Assembly (NCBI GenBank): GCA_905480305.1
Contig: CAJQPV010000180.1
Coordinates: forward strand, 1-5,426
Direction: 5' to 3'
Origin: an uncultured Gammaproteobacteria bacterium
GTDB lineage: Bacteria > Pseudomonadota > Gammaproteobacteria > UBA9214
Length of the DNA stretch: 5,426 bases
The notes under the pieces were generated by a model. It searched no databases. It saw only the letters and a list, made by a program, of their open reading frames with translations, and was not told where the DNA came from. Below, in pieces: positions 1-5,426 of this stretch (position 1 is the first letter of the stretch; every line of letters starts with the position of its first letter). A program made the translations under genes and the position numbers.

Positions 1-403
1 GACCACTCTCAGGACCCTTACGAGGGGCGCTACCGGGCGTAACCACGGTAACCCGCTTCAGCAGCCAAAAGGCCAATGCACGCCGTGTCAGCGGAATCAG
101 GCAGGCGAACCCCAGCAGGTCCGTGAGGAAGCCGGGGGTTAACAGCAGTAACGCACCCACCAGCAACAGCACCCCCTCAAATACCTCGATCGCAGGCGTC
201 TCGCCACGCGCTATGGTTGCCTGCAGGCGCTGCAATGTTGCCAGCCCCTGGTAGCGCGCCAGCGCCGCGCCGAGAACGGCGGTGAACACCACCAGCACTA
301 CCGTCGGAAAGGCGCCGATGACACCGCCAATCTTGATCAGCAGGTAAATCTCGATCAGCGGCACCAGCAGGAACAGCAACAACAAGGCAGGGAACGGGTT
401 CAT
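1..403 (-). CDS. fxsA: FxsA family inner-membrane protein (C-terminus cut by window edge)
   Basis: The reading frame starts at ATG 403-401 and stays open to the left edge, so 134 codons are visible. E. coli FxsA is about 158 residues, so only a short hydrophilic tail should be missing. The translation begins MNPFPALLLLFLLVPLIEIY. It shows the family pattern: a first membrane segment (about 4-23) ending in an IEIY motif, a second (about 28-48) followed by ALARYQG, a conserved RGETPA loop (66-71), then a hydrophobic stretch (about 77-105) with LLLTPGFLTDLLGF and a closing proline before basic residues. FxsA is a small cytoplasmic-membrane protein known in E. coli because overexpression relieves F-plasmid exclusion of phage T7; its normal role is unclear. 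It is transcribed divergently from cutA. A ribosome binding site is poorly defined (AGGT about 12 bases upstream). The family call is firm; the function is not. Confidence 0.93.
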   Translation of the reverse strand, partial: MNPFPALLLLFLLVPLIEIYLLIKIGGVIGAFPTVVLVVFTAVLGAALARYQGLATLQRLQATIARGETPAIEVFEGVLLLVGALLLLTPGFLTDLLGFACLIPLTRRALAFWLLKRVTVVTPGSAPRKGPESG

Positions 404-540
404 GCGGCAAACATACCTGAATTGACCCGCCACCGACAGCACGAGCGTTGCTTTGACCGGAACAAAAGCAAGGCCGCCCGGCTGTCGCAATCTGCCTGTG
501 CTATCTCACTTTTCATGCGGGAGTCGGGTATATTGAACGC
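404..540. promoter_or_regulatory. Divergent intergenic region between fxsA and cutA
   Basis: These 137 bases separate the start codons of two divergent genes, so promoters for both are expected here; that is inference from layout. No convincing sigma-70 pair is visible. TTGACC at 453-458 resembles a -35 box but has no -10 box at normal spacing. TATATT at 529-534 resembles a -10 box but lies only 6 bases before the cutA ATG and has no good -35. A GGGAG at 519-523 is the only Shine-Dalgarno-like string ahead of cutA and sits 17 bases from the ATG, which is long. No small ORF, RNA gene or strong hairpin was seen. Confidence 0.3.
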
Positions 541-867
541 ATGAACCCGGATTTATGCATAGCCCTGTGTACTGTGCCCAACGAGACCATAGCCGGGCAG
601 ATTGCCGATGCGCTGGTCTCCGAAAAACTGGCTGCCTGCGTTAATATCATTCCGTCAATCATGTCCGTGTATCGCTGGAAGGATGTGATTGAGCATGGCG
701 AGGAACTGTTGCTGCTCATCAAGACCAGTGAAGCAGTATGGCCCCTGCTGGAAACACGGATACTCGAACTGCATCCCTACGAACTTCCGGAAATCATTGC
801 AGTCCCAATTCAAACCGGACAAGCCGACTACATTCAATGGATAAAAAACAACCTCATCGCCTCATAA
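541..867 (+). CDS. cutA: CutA, divalent-cation tolerance family protein
   Basis: The protein has 108 residues, close to the 112 of E. coli CutA. The family landmarks are in order: ALCTVPNE near the N-terminus (Cys10), SEKLAACVNIIP (Cys33), VYRWKDVIE (about 43-51), the LLLIKT strand (57-62), HPYELPEIIAVPI (78-90) and a YIQWI near the end (the E. coli equivalent is YLSWL). The Cys10 and Cys33 spacing of 23 matches Cys16 and Cys39 of E. coli CutA. Members form very stable ferredoxin-like trimers that bind Cu(II); loss was linked to copper tolerance in E. coli, although part of that phenotype came from the adjacent dsbD (once called cutA2). No signal peptide is present, so it is probably cytoplasmic. 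The ATG at 541 gives the expected family N-terminus. The last 31 bases overlap the dsbD start, consistent with co-transcription. Confidence 0.95.
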   Translation: MNPDLCIALCTVPNETIAGQIADALVSEKLAACVNIIPSIMSVYRWKDVIEHGEELLLLIKTSEAVWPLLETRILELHPYELPEIIAVPIQTGQADYIQWIKNNLIAS

Positions 868-3167
868 ATCGACTTTTCGGAGCAACAGCACTGCTGCTGT
901 TACTGTTCAGCGCAGCAATTGCTGCGCTTGAGCCGTTAAACAACAGCGAAGAAGAACTGCTGCAGCCGGACCAGGCGTTTGCCTTTACCGCCACGGTACA
1001 GGATGACGCAACCCTGCAAGTTGACTGGAAGATCGCGGATGGCTACTACATGTACCGCGACCGCATTCGTTTCAGCAGCGAGACACCCGGCGTTGAACTG
1101 GGTGAGGCGGTCCTGCCTGCCGGCAAAATAAAGGACGATGAATTCTTCGGCAAGATAGCTATCTTTCGCAACCAGGTTAGCGCGACTATCCCGGTTAGCC
1201 GCAACGCCGGCGCAGCCAAAACCATACAGTTAAAAGCCGTCTCGCAAGGCTGTGCCGACATCGGGGTGTGCTACCCGCCACACACGCAGCTGGCACAACT
1301 CGATATGCCGGCGGCAACAGCGCCAGCCAGCAGCGGCAAACAGACAACACTGCAGGCGCTCAATGCGCTCGATGACAATCTCGGTCTGAGCGCCGGCGAT
1401 GATGAATTTCTTGACCCGGATATCGCCTTCCAGGCTGACATCCTTGCCGAGTCCCCCACCTCGCTGCTGGTACGCTGGACCATTGCAGAAGGCTACTACC
1501 TCTACCGCGACAAACTCAGTGTACAAATAATAGATAGCGAAGGCGTAACAGCCAGTGCAGTTGAAATACCGGAGGGCAAAGTCAAACATGACGAATTCTT
1601 TGGCGATGTACAGGTATTTCATAACGAGGTACTGGCGCGGGTACCACTGACGCGCAGTTCCGCCGACAGCACCGAAATAAACGTAAAACTTGGCTACCAG
1701 GGTTGTGCCGAGGCCGGCATCTGCTATCCGCCCATCAAGAAACAGCTGGCCGTCACACTGGCCGCCTACGATCCGGACAAGCCACAAGCGGCAGCAGTTA
1801 TTCGGCCGCCAGCCGCCAGCACGGGCGAAGCTGCGGCATCGCTTTCTTCCACCAACCAGGATGACTTCGCACAGGTGCTGCAAGACAGCAGCCTGTGGTG
1901 GGCTGTCATATTCTTCTTTGCTGCCGGGGTATTGCTGGCGTTCACAGCCTGCGTCTACCCGATGATCCCGATTCTCTCCAGCATCATCGTTGGACAGGGA
2001 CAAACCATCACCACAGGCAGGGCATTTCTGCTTTCATTAATTTATGTCGAGGGTGTCGCGATCACCTATGCCGTGATCGGCGTAATTTCTGCGCAGCTCG
2101 GTGCCGGCGTACAGGCATTCTTCCAGAACCCGTGGATCCTGACCGCCTTTGCACTGGTGTTCGTTGCACTGGCACTGTCGATGTTCGGTTTTTATCACTT
2201 GCAACTACCCGCTTCCATGCAGGCCAAACTCGGCAATACCAGCCACCGCATGAAAGGCGGCACATTCCTGGGTGTTGCCGTCATGGGTATATTGTCCGCA
2301 CTGATCGTCGGACCCTGCGCCGGACCGGTACTGATAGGCGCATTGATCTATACCAGCCAGAGCGGTGACTACCTGACCGGCGCACTGGCCATGTTTGCGC
2401 TCGGCAATGGCATGGGTGCGCCGCTGCTGGTGATCGGCGCGTCCGGCGGCAAACTGCTGCCCAAGGCAGGTGGCTGGATGGATACCGTCAAGGCCATGTT
2501 CGGTGTCATTCTGCTGGGTGTTGCCATCGTGATGCTGGAACGGATCCTCCCGGGCCCGGTAACCCTGATCATGTGGGCACTGCTGCTGATCGTATCTGCC
2601 ATCTACATGCGCGCCCTGGATCCGTTACCGGAGGGCATCTCCGGCTGGTACCGACTCTGGAAGGGACTGGGTGTTGCCATGCTGATATACGGCGCACTGC
2701 TGATCGCCTGTGCCACCACCGGTGCACACAACCCGCTAGACCCCCTGCACAAGGTCCGCTCCGGCATGGTTGTTAACAGTGAGGGCAGTAACGCCGCGCA
2801 ACACCTGCAGTTCACGAGAATCAAGAGTATTGAAGATTTTGAAGCGGCCGTGCAGACCAGTATTGCTGCCGGCAAACCGGTGATGCTGGACTTCTATGCT
2901 GACTGGTGTACCTACTGTATTGAAATGGAAGAGTACACCTTTCCGGATTCACGGGTGCAGAGGGAACTTGCCAACGTCACGCTGTTGCAGGCCGATGTCA
3001 CCGATAATGACAAAACAGACATCGCATTGCTGAACCACTTCAAGCTGTTTGCGCCACCGGCTATTTTGTTTATCGGCGTGGATGGCCAGGAGAACCGTGA
3101 ATACCGGCTGGTCGGGTTCCTCAATGCAGATGACTTTCTGGAGCACGTACAGAAAGCCTTACCATAA
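837..3167 (+). CDS. dsbD: Thiol:disulfide interchange protein DsbD with duplicated N-terminal (alpha) domain
   Basis: DsbD passes electrons from cytoplasmic thioredoxin across the inner membrane to periplasmic partners such as DsbC, DsbG and CcmG. The ATG at 837 is chosen because it directly precedes a signal peptide (1-29/30: basic start, LLLLLF core, SAAIA cleavage region); the frame is open upstream to 738, but that extension is the cutA coding region read in another frame. The product is 776 residues against 565 in E. coli. Order of domains: alpha copy 1 (about 41-157, Cys139/Cys145 in QGCADIGVCYPP, cap loop DEFFG with Phe103); alpha copy 2 (about 191-312, Cys290/Cys296 in QGCAEAGICYPP, Phe254); eight-helix beta domain (about 354-628, Cys372 in ACVYP and Cys494 in GPCAGP, spaced 122 as in E. 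coli 163/285); thioredoxin-like gamma domain (about 657-776, Cys691/Cys694 in DWCTYC). All expected redox cysteines are present. The extra alpha domain is the oddity. Confidence 0.95.
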   Translation: MDKKQPHRLINRLFGATALLLLLFSAAIAALEPLNNSEEELLQPDQAFAFTATVQDDATLQVDWKIADGYYMYRDRIRFSSETPGVELGEAVLPAGKIKDDEFFGKIAIFRNQVSATIPVSRNAGAAKTIQLKAVSQGCADIGVCYPPHTQLAQLDMPAATAPASSGKQTTLQALNALDDNLGLSAGDDEFLDPDIAFQADILAESPTSLLVRWTIAEGYYLYRDKLSVQIIDSEGVTASAVEIPEGKVKHDEFFGDVQVFHNEVLARVPLTRSSADSTEINVKLGYQGCAEAGICYPPIKKQLAVTLAAYDPDKPQAAAVIRPPAASTGEAAASLSSTNQDDFAQVLQDSSLWWAVIFFFAAGVLLAFTACVYPMIPILSSIIVGQGQTITTGRAFLLSLIYVEGVAITYAVIGVISAQLGAGVQAFFQNPWILTAFALVFVALALSMFGFYHLQLPASMQAKLGNTSHRMKGGTFLGVAVMGILSALIVGPCAGPVLIGALIYTSQSGDYLTGALAMFALGNGMGAPLLVIGASGGKLLPKAGGWMDTVKAMFGVILLGVAIVMLERILPGPVTLIMWALLLIVSAIYMRALDPLPEGISGWYRLWKGLGVAMLIYGALLIACATTGAHNPLDPLHKVRSGMVVNSEGSNAAQHLQFTRIKSIEDFEAAVQTSIAAGKPVMLDFYADWCTYCIEMEEYTFPDSRVQRELANVTLLQADVTDNDKTDIALLNHFKLFAPPAILFIGVDGQENREYRLVGFLNADDFLEHVQKALP

Positions 3168-3186
3168 GAAACAGTTTTTTGTAGGA

Positions 3187-3210
3187 GCGGACCCTGTCCG
3201 CGATTTCTTT
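3187..3210 (+). terminator. Possible terminator for cutA-dsbD formed by the left REP hairpin
   Basis: Twenty bases after the dsbD stop codon, a 6-bp GC-rich stem with a 3-base loop (3187-3201) is followed on the plus strand by GATTTCTTT, an interrupted T tract. This is a plausible but weak intrinsic terminator. The longer 27-bp fold of the whole element could form in the RNA instead and would also stop or stabilise the transcript. Confidence 0.35.
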
Positions 3211-3216
3211 CGGCGG

Positions 3217-3244
3217 GAAAAAACAAATCGCGGACAGGGTCCGC
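3217..3244 (-). terminator. Likely intrinsic terminator for prsK-prsR formed by the right REP hairpin
   Basis: On the minus strand, 25 bases beyond the prsR stop, the stem GCGGAC/GTCCGC with a 3-base loop (3244-3230) is followed directly by GATTTGTTTTTTC. A GC-rich stem plus a run of T is the layout of a rho-independent terminator, and the T tract is better than on the plus-strand side. The assignment is inferred from structure only. Confidence 0.45.
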
Positions 3245-3250
3245 TCCTAC

Positions 3251-3266
3251 AGCTTGACAGCAAGCT
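3251..3266. repeat. Small perfect hairpin abutting the REP element
   Basis: AGCTTG (3251-3256) and CAAGCT (3261-3266) are exact reverse complements around the 4-base loop ACAG. The hairpin sits between the prsR stop codon and the right REP arm, sharing base 3251 with the latter. No T run follows it on either strand, so it does not look like a terminator by itself; it may protect the prsR mRNA 3' end or be incidental. Confidence 0.45.
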
Positions 3267-3269
3267 CTA

Positions 3270-4631
3270 TTATTTCGGTTTTAAATCAAACTTGCGCAGC
3301 AGGTCGTACATGGTGGGCCGGCTGATACCCAGCAGCTCGGCGGCCTGCGACACCTTGCCGCCGACATGATTCAGCGCCCGCAGGGTGGCCTTGCGATCAG
3401 CATTGTCACGAATCTCACGCAGGTTGAAGGTTGCCAGTTCTTCAGCTGAACTCCCGCCCAGTTCCAGGTCACTGGCGGTAATCTGCTTGTGCTCCGCCAT
3501 GATGACCGCACGCTTGACGCGGTTCTCCAGCTCACGGACATTGCCGGGCCAGGCGTAACTTTCAATAGCGGCCATGGCAGCCTTGCTGAAACGATGCCCC
3601 TTCTTGCCCTGCTGATTGCTAAATCGCTCGAGAAATACCCGCGCCAGCAACAGCGCGTCACCCTCGCGATCTTTCAGGGCCGGGATGGTAATAGAGACCT
3701 CACCGATACGGTAATAAAGATCTTCGCGAAACTGGTTAATTCGAATCAATTCATGCAGGTCCTTGTGTGTTGCACACAGCACGCGCACATCAACCGGGAT
3801 TTCCTTGCGTCCGCCAACACGTTCTATGACGCGCTCCTGCAGAAATCGCAACAGCTTGGCCTGTAGCGGGGCCGGCATATCTCCAACTTCGTCGAGAAAC
3901 AGGGTGCCGCCGCTGGCGGTTTCTATCTTGCCCGTGGTCTGCTTGGCGGCCCCTGTAAAAGCACCCTTCTCATAACCGAACAACTCGCTCTCCAGCAGGT
4001 TCTCCGGAATGGCGGCGCAATTAATGGCGACAAACCGTCCTTCACTGCGGGTACTCAATTCATGCAGGGATTTCGCCATCAACTCTTTACCGGTCCCCGA
4101 CTCGCCCAATACCAGCACAGTGGCATCTGTTGGTGCCACCTTTTCAATGGTACGACAGACCTGCAGCATGCTGGTGCTACCGGTAATAACACCTTCCAGT
4201 GGTGCATCACCCTGCTGGCTGCTGAGACGACGGTTTTCTTCTTCCAGCTCATAAACGCGATAGGCCCGGTTAACGATCAACTCGAGCATATCGGCATCAA
4301 TTGGCTTATAGAAAAAATCGTAGGCGCCCATCGCAACCGAGCGCGTCGCGTGTTCGCGATCGTTATTACCGGTAACAACAATGACCTTGGTATGCGGAGC
4401 CTCGTACAGAATCTCTTCCAGCAAGGAAAAGCCTACCGTGGTGCCATCCGGATCCGGAGGCAAACCGAGGTCCAGGGTAACAACCGCAGGTTGATGCTGC
4501 CGCAAGATCTCCAGCGCAGCGTCGCTGTCACCGGCAATCTCGACATCGTAACCCTCGAAACACCAGCGCAGCTGGGTCTGCAACCCGGGATCATCTTCAA
4601 CAACCAGTAGTTTTCTTGTGGGCGTTTCCAT
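3270..4631 (-). CDS. prsR: PrsR-type sigma-54 response regulator of the PEP-CTERM/exosortase system
   Basis: The product is a 453-residue NtrC-class transcription activator. The receiver domain (about 7-125) has the acidic pair Asp13/Asp14, phospho-acceptor Asp54, Thr87 and Lys109, so phosphorylation should work. The phospho-site loop LGLPPDPDG and the start LLVVEDDPGLQTQLRWCFEGY are characteristic of the PEP-CTERM-box response regulator family (PrsR). After a short charged linker (ELEEENRRL) comes the AAA+ domain: Walker A GESGTGKE (176-183), the sigma-54 contact loop GAFTGA (223-228) and Walker B GGTLFLDEVGD (241-251). A Fis-type helix-turn-helix closes the protein (about 410-453, with SQAAELLGISRPTMYDLL). 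It should activate RNA polymerase-sigma-54 at exopolysaccharide and PEP-CTERM gene promoters. It lies 25 bases downstream of prsK in the same direction. The ATG at 4631 gives the family N-terminus; only a weak AGAGACG precedes it. Confidence 0.92.
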   Translation of the reverse strand: METPTRKLLVVEDDPGLQTQLRWCFEGYDVEIAGDSDAALEILRQHQPAVVTLDLGLPPDPDGTTVGFSLLEEILYEAPHTKVIVVTGNNDREHATRSVAMGAYDFFYKPIDADMLELIVNRAYRVYELEEENRRLSSQQGDAPLEGVITGSTSMLQVCRTIEKVAPTDATVLVLGESGTGKELMAKSLHELSTRSEGRFVAINCAAIPENLLESELFGYEKGAFTGAAKQTTGKIETASGGTLFLDEVGDMPAPLQAKLLRFLQERVIERVGGRKEIPVDVRVLCATHKDLHELIRINQFREDLYYRIGEVSITIPALKDREGDALLLARVFLERFSNQQGKKGHRFSKAAMAAIESYAWPGNVRELENRVKRAVIMAEHKQITASDLELGGSSAEELATFNLREIRDNADRKATLRALNHVGGKVSQAAELLGISRPTMYDLLRKFDLKPK

Positions 4632-4656
4632 CAGGATAGTTATCGTCTCTGTAACA

Positions 4657-5426
4657 TCATAACTTTACTGCATTTTCATCGACTTCGCTAATAGGCAGGC
4701 TTGCCCTGAAAGTGGTGCCCTCACCCGGCCTGCTGATCACCTTCAGATCACCACCGAGCTTGTGAATGTAATCACGCGCCTCGTAGACACCGATACCCAT
4801 ACCAGCCTTGCCCTTGGTGCTGTCAAACGGCCTGAACAGGCGATCACGGATAAACTCCTTGTCCATCCCGGTACCGGTGTCCTGCACCTCAACTACAGCC
4901 TTGCGGTTGCGCCTGAACAGACGAACAATAATGCGGCCGTCATCCGGTGTGGCATCCTGCGCATTACGAATCAGGTGTCCCATTACCGCACCGAAACGGT
5001 CTGCATCAGCGAGTATATGAAGTCCTCTTGCCTGGCAGTCAAGACTGGGGGCCGGCTTGCCGCTCAACATCGTCTGCACCACTTCATTCAGTTCTGCACA
5101 AAGCTCGATGGTACTGGTCTCGCGCACCTGCACATTGTCACTGCGCAAATGCTCCAGCAAACGGTTCATTTTCTGTACCGAGTTATCTACCGTGGTGATA
5201 GCGTCCTCCATGAAGCGGGGGTTATCCTTGTGCTTGCCGGCGTTGGTAACAACCAGCGACAACTGTGCAATCAGGTTCTTCAGATCGTGCATTACATAGG
5301 AAGACAGCCGATTGCATGCCTCGAACTGCCTGGCCTCCGCCAGTGCCTGCGAAGCTTCCAGCTGGGAAAGATGCATCGCGACCTGGCGACCGGCGGTCTT
5401 CACCAGGTCGGAGTCTTCCCAGTTAA
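4657..5426 (-). CDS. prsK: PrsK-type sensor histidine kinase, C-terminal part (N-terminus beyond window)
   Basis: The frame is open from the right edge to the TGA at 4659-4657, giving 256 full codons of the C-terminus. A GTG at 5403-5401 is internal, because family-like sequence (NWEDSDLVKTAGRQVA) continues upstream of it. Visible order: the end of the GAF-like region and a helical stretch rich in Ala, Glu and Gln; the H-box YVMHDLKNLIAQL with phospho-acceptor His encoded at 5289-5287; the N-box HLIRNAQDA with Asn at 4965-4963; the G1 box DTGTGM (codon of Asp at 4881-4879); an F-box LFRPFDSTK; and the G2 box GKAGMGIGVYEAR. The HDLKNL and AGMGIGVYE wording is that of PrsK, which usually has an N-terminal multi-helix membrane part and a GAF domain, outside this window. 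The expected partner is PrsR just downstream, and the two are probably one transcript started to the right. Confidence 0.9.
   Translation of the reverse strand, partial: NWEDSDLVKTAGRQVAMHLSQLEASQALAEARQFEACNRLSSYVMHDLKNLIAQLSLVVTNAGKHKDNPRFMEDAITTVDNSVQKMNRLLEHLRSDNVQVRETSTIELCAELNEVVQTMLSGKPAPSLDCQARGLHILADADRFGAVMGHLIRNAQDATPDDGRIIVRLFRRNRKAVVEVQDTGTGMDKEFIRDRLFRPFDSTKGKAGMGIGVYEARDYIHKLGGDLKVISRPGEGTTFRASLPISEVDENAVKL

Larger units (their letters stand above)
3180..3251. repeat. Perfect 27-bp inverted repeat: two REP-like units head to head (REPIN/BIME-like)
   Basis: The left arm (3180-3206) and right arm (3225-3251) are exact reverse complements, separated by an 18-base spacer (3207-3224). 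Each arm is itself a small hairpin: GCGGAC-CCT-GTCCGC at 3187-3201 and its mirror at 3230-3244. Each arm begins, on its own strand, with GTAG followed by GAGCG. A GTAG head in front of a GC-rich palindrome is the known signature of REP sequences mobilised by RAYT (REP-associated tyrosine transposase, Y1 family) proteins, and two inverted REPs around a short spacer form a REPIN. The position between convergent 3' ends is typical for such elements. No RAYT gene is in the window, and no second copy of the element is seen here, so family membership rests on structure. Confidence 0.8.

Noticed and set aside
177..410. Open frame of 77 codons on the minus strand starting just upstream of fxsA
   Set aside because: It overlaps fxsA on the same strand in a different frame. 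The fxsA frame matches its family over the whole visible length, whereas this frame gives a low-complexity Ala/Gly/Arg product.
453..458. TTGACC as a -35 box for cutA
   Set aside because: No -10-like hexamer occurs 16-18 bases downstream; the region there is GC-rich (around 475-482).
738..836. N-terminal extension of dsbD to an upstream ATG at 738
   Set aside because: The added 33 residues are hydrophilic, read through cutA out of frame, and would bury the clear signal peptide that begins at 837.
1230..2003. Long open frame of 257 codons on the minus strand
   Set aside because: It lies wholly antisense to dsbD, whose domains and cysteines are unambiguous there. Its translation is rich in Cys, Arg and Trp, resembles no family I know, and looks like a shadow frame.
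2170..2190. TGGCAC string resembling the -24 half of a sigma-54 promoter
   Set aside because: The -12 part (TTGC at the right spacing) is missing, and the string lies inside the dsbD coding region.
4062..4610. Open frame of 182 codons on the plus strand
   Set aside because: It is antisense to the receiver and AAA+ regions of prsR, which carry every expected catalytic motif. The translation shows no domain and is explained by codon bias of the real gene.
5401..5403. GTG as the start of the histidine kinase
   Set aside because: The frame remains open to the window edge and the upstream residues match the PrsK family, so this codon is an internal Val.

Overview
The window looks like a chromosomal segment from a gammaproteobacterium, with moderately GC-rich, evenly coding DNA. 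The evidence is the cutA-dsbD gene pair beside fxsA, as in enterics and relatives, and a PrsK/PrsR-type two-component pair, which marks Proteobacteria carrying the PEP-CTERM/exosortase sorting system. The species cannot be named from this sequence.

Layout from left to right: (1) 1-403, minus strand, the N-terminal 134 codons of fxsA, an inner-membrane protein, running off the left edge. (2) 404-540, a short divergent intergenic region. (3) 541-867, plus strand, cutA, a small trimeric metal-tolerance-type protein. (4) 837-3167, plus strand, dsbD, the transmembrane thiol reductant transporter; it starts inside the end of cutA. (5) 3168-3269, the spacer between convergent genes, occupied almost entirely by a perfect 27-bp inverted repeat built from two REP-like hairpins (a REPIN/BIME-like element), plus a small hairpin next to it. 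(6) 3270-4631, minus strand, prsR, a sigma-54 enhancer-binding response regulator. (7) 4657-5426, minus strand, the C-terminal part of prsK, its histidine kinase partner, running off the right edge.

The window holds two functional units that meet tail to tail at the REP element. The left unit (cutA-dsbD) is an envelope and redox module: DsbD carries electrons from cytoplasmic thioredoxin across the inner membrane to periplasmic thiol-disulfide proteins. The right unit (prsK-prsR) is a signalling pair expected to switch on sigma-54-dependent promoters of exopolysaccharide and PEP-CTERM genes.

The most unusual feature is in DsbD. Its periplasmic N-terminal (alpha) domain is present twice in tandem. 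Both copies keep the cysteine pair and the cap-loop Phe, giving eight predicted redox cysteines instead of the six in E. coli DsbD. I found no wholly novel system. The duplicated DsbD and the REP element are the items most worth a closer look.
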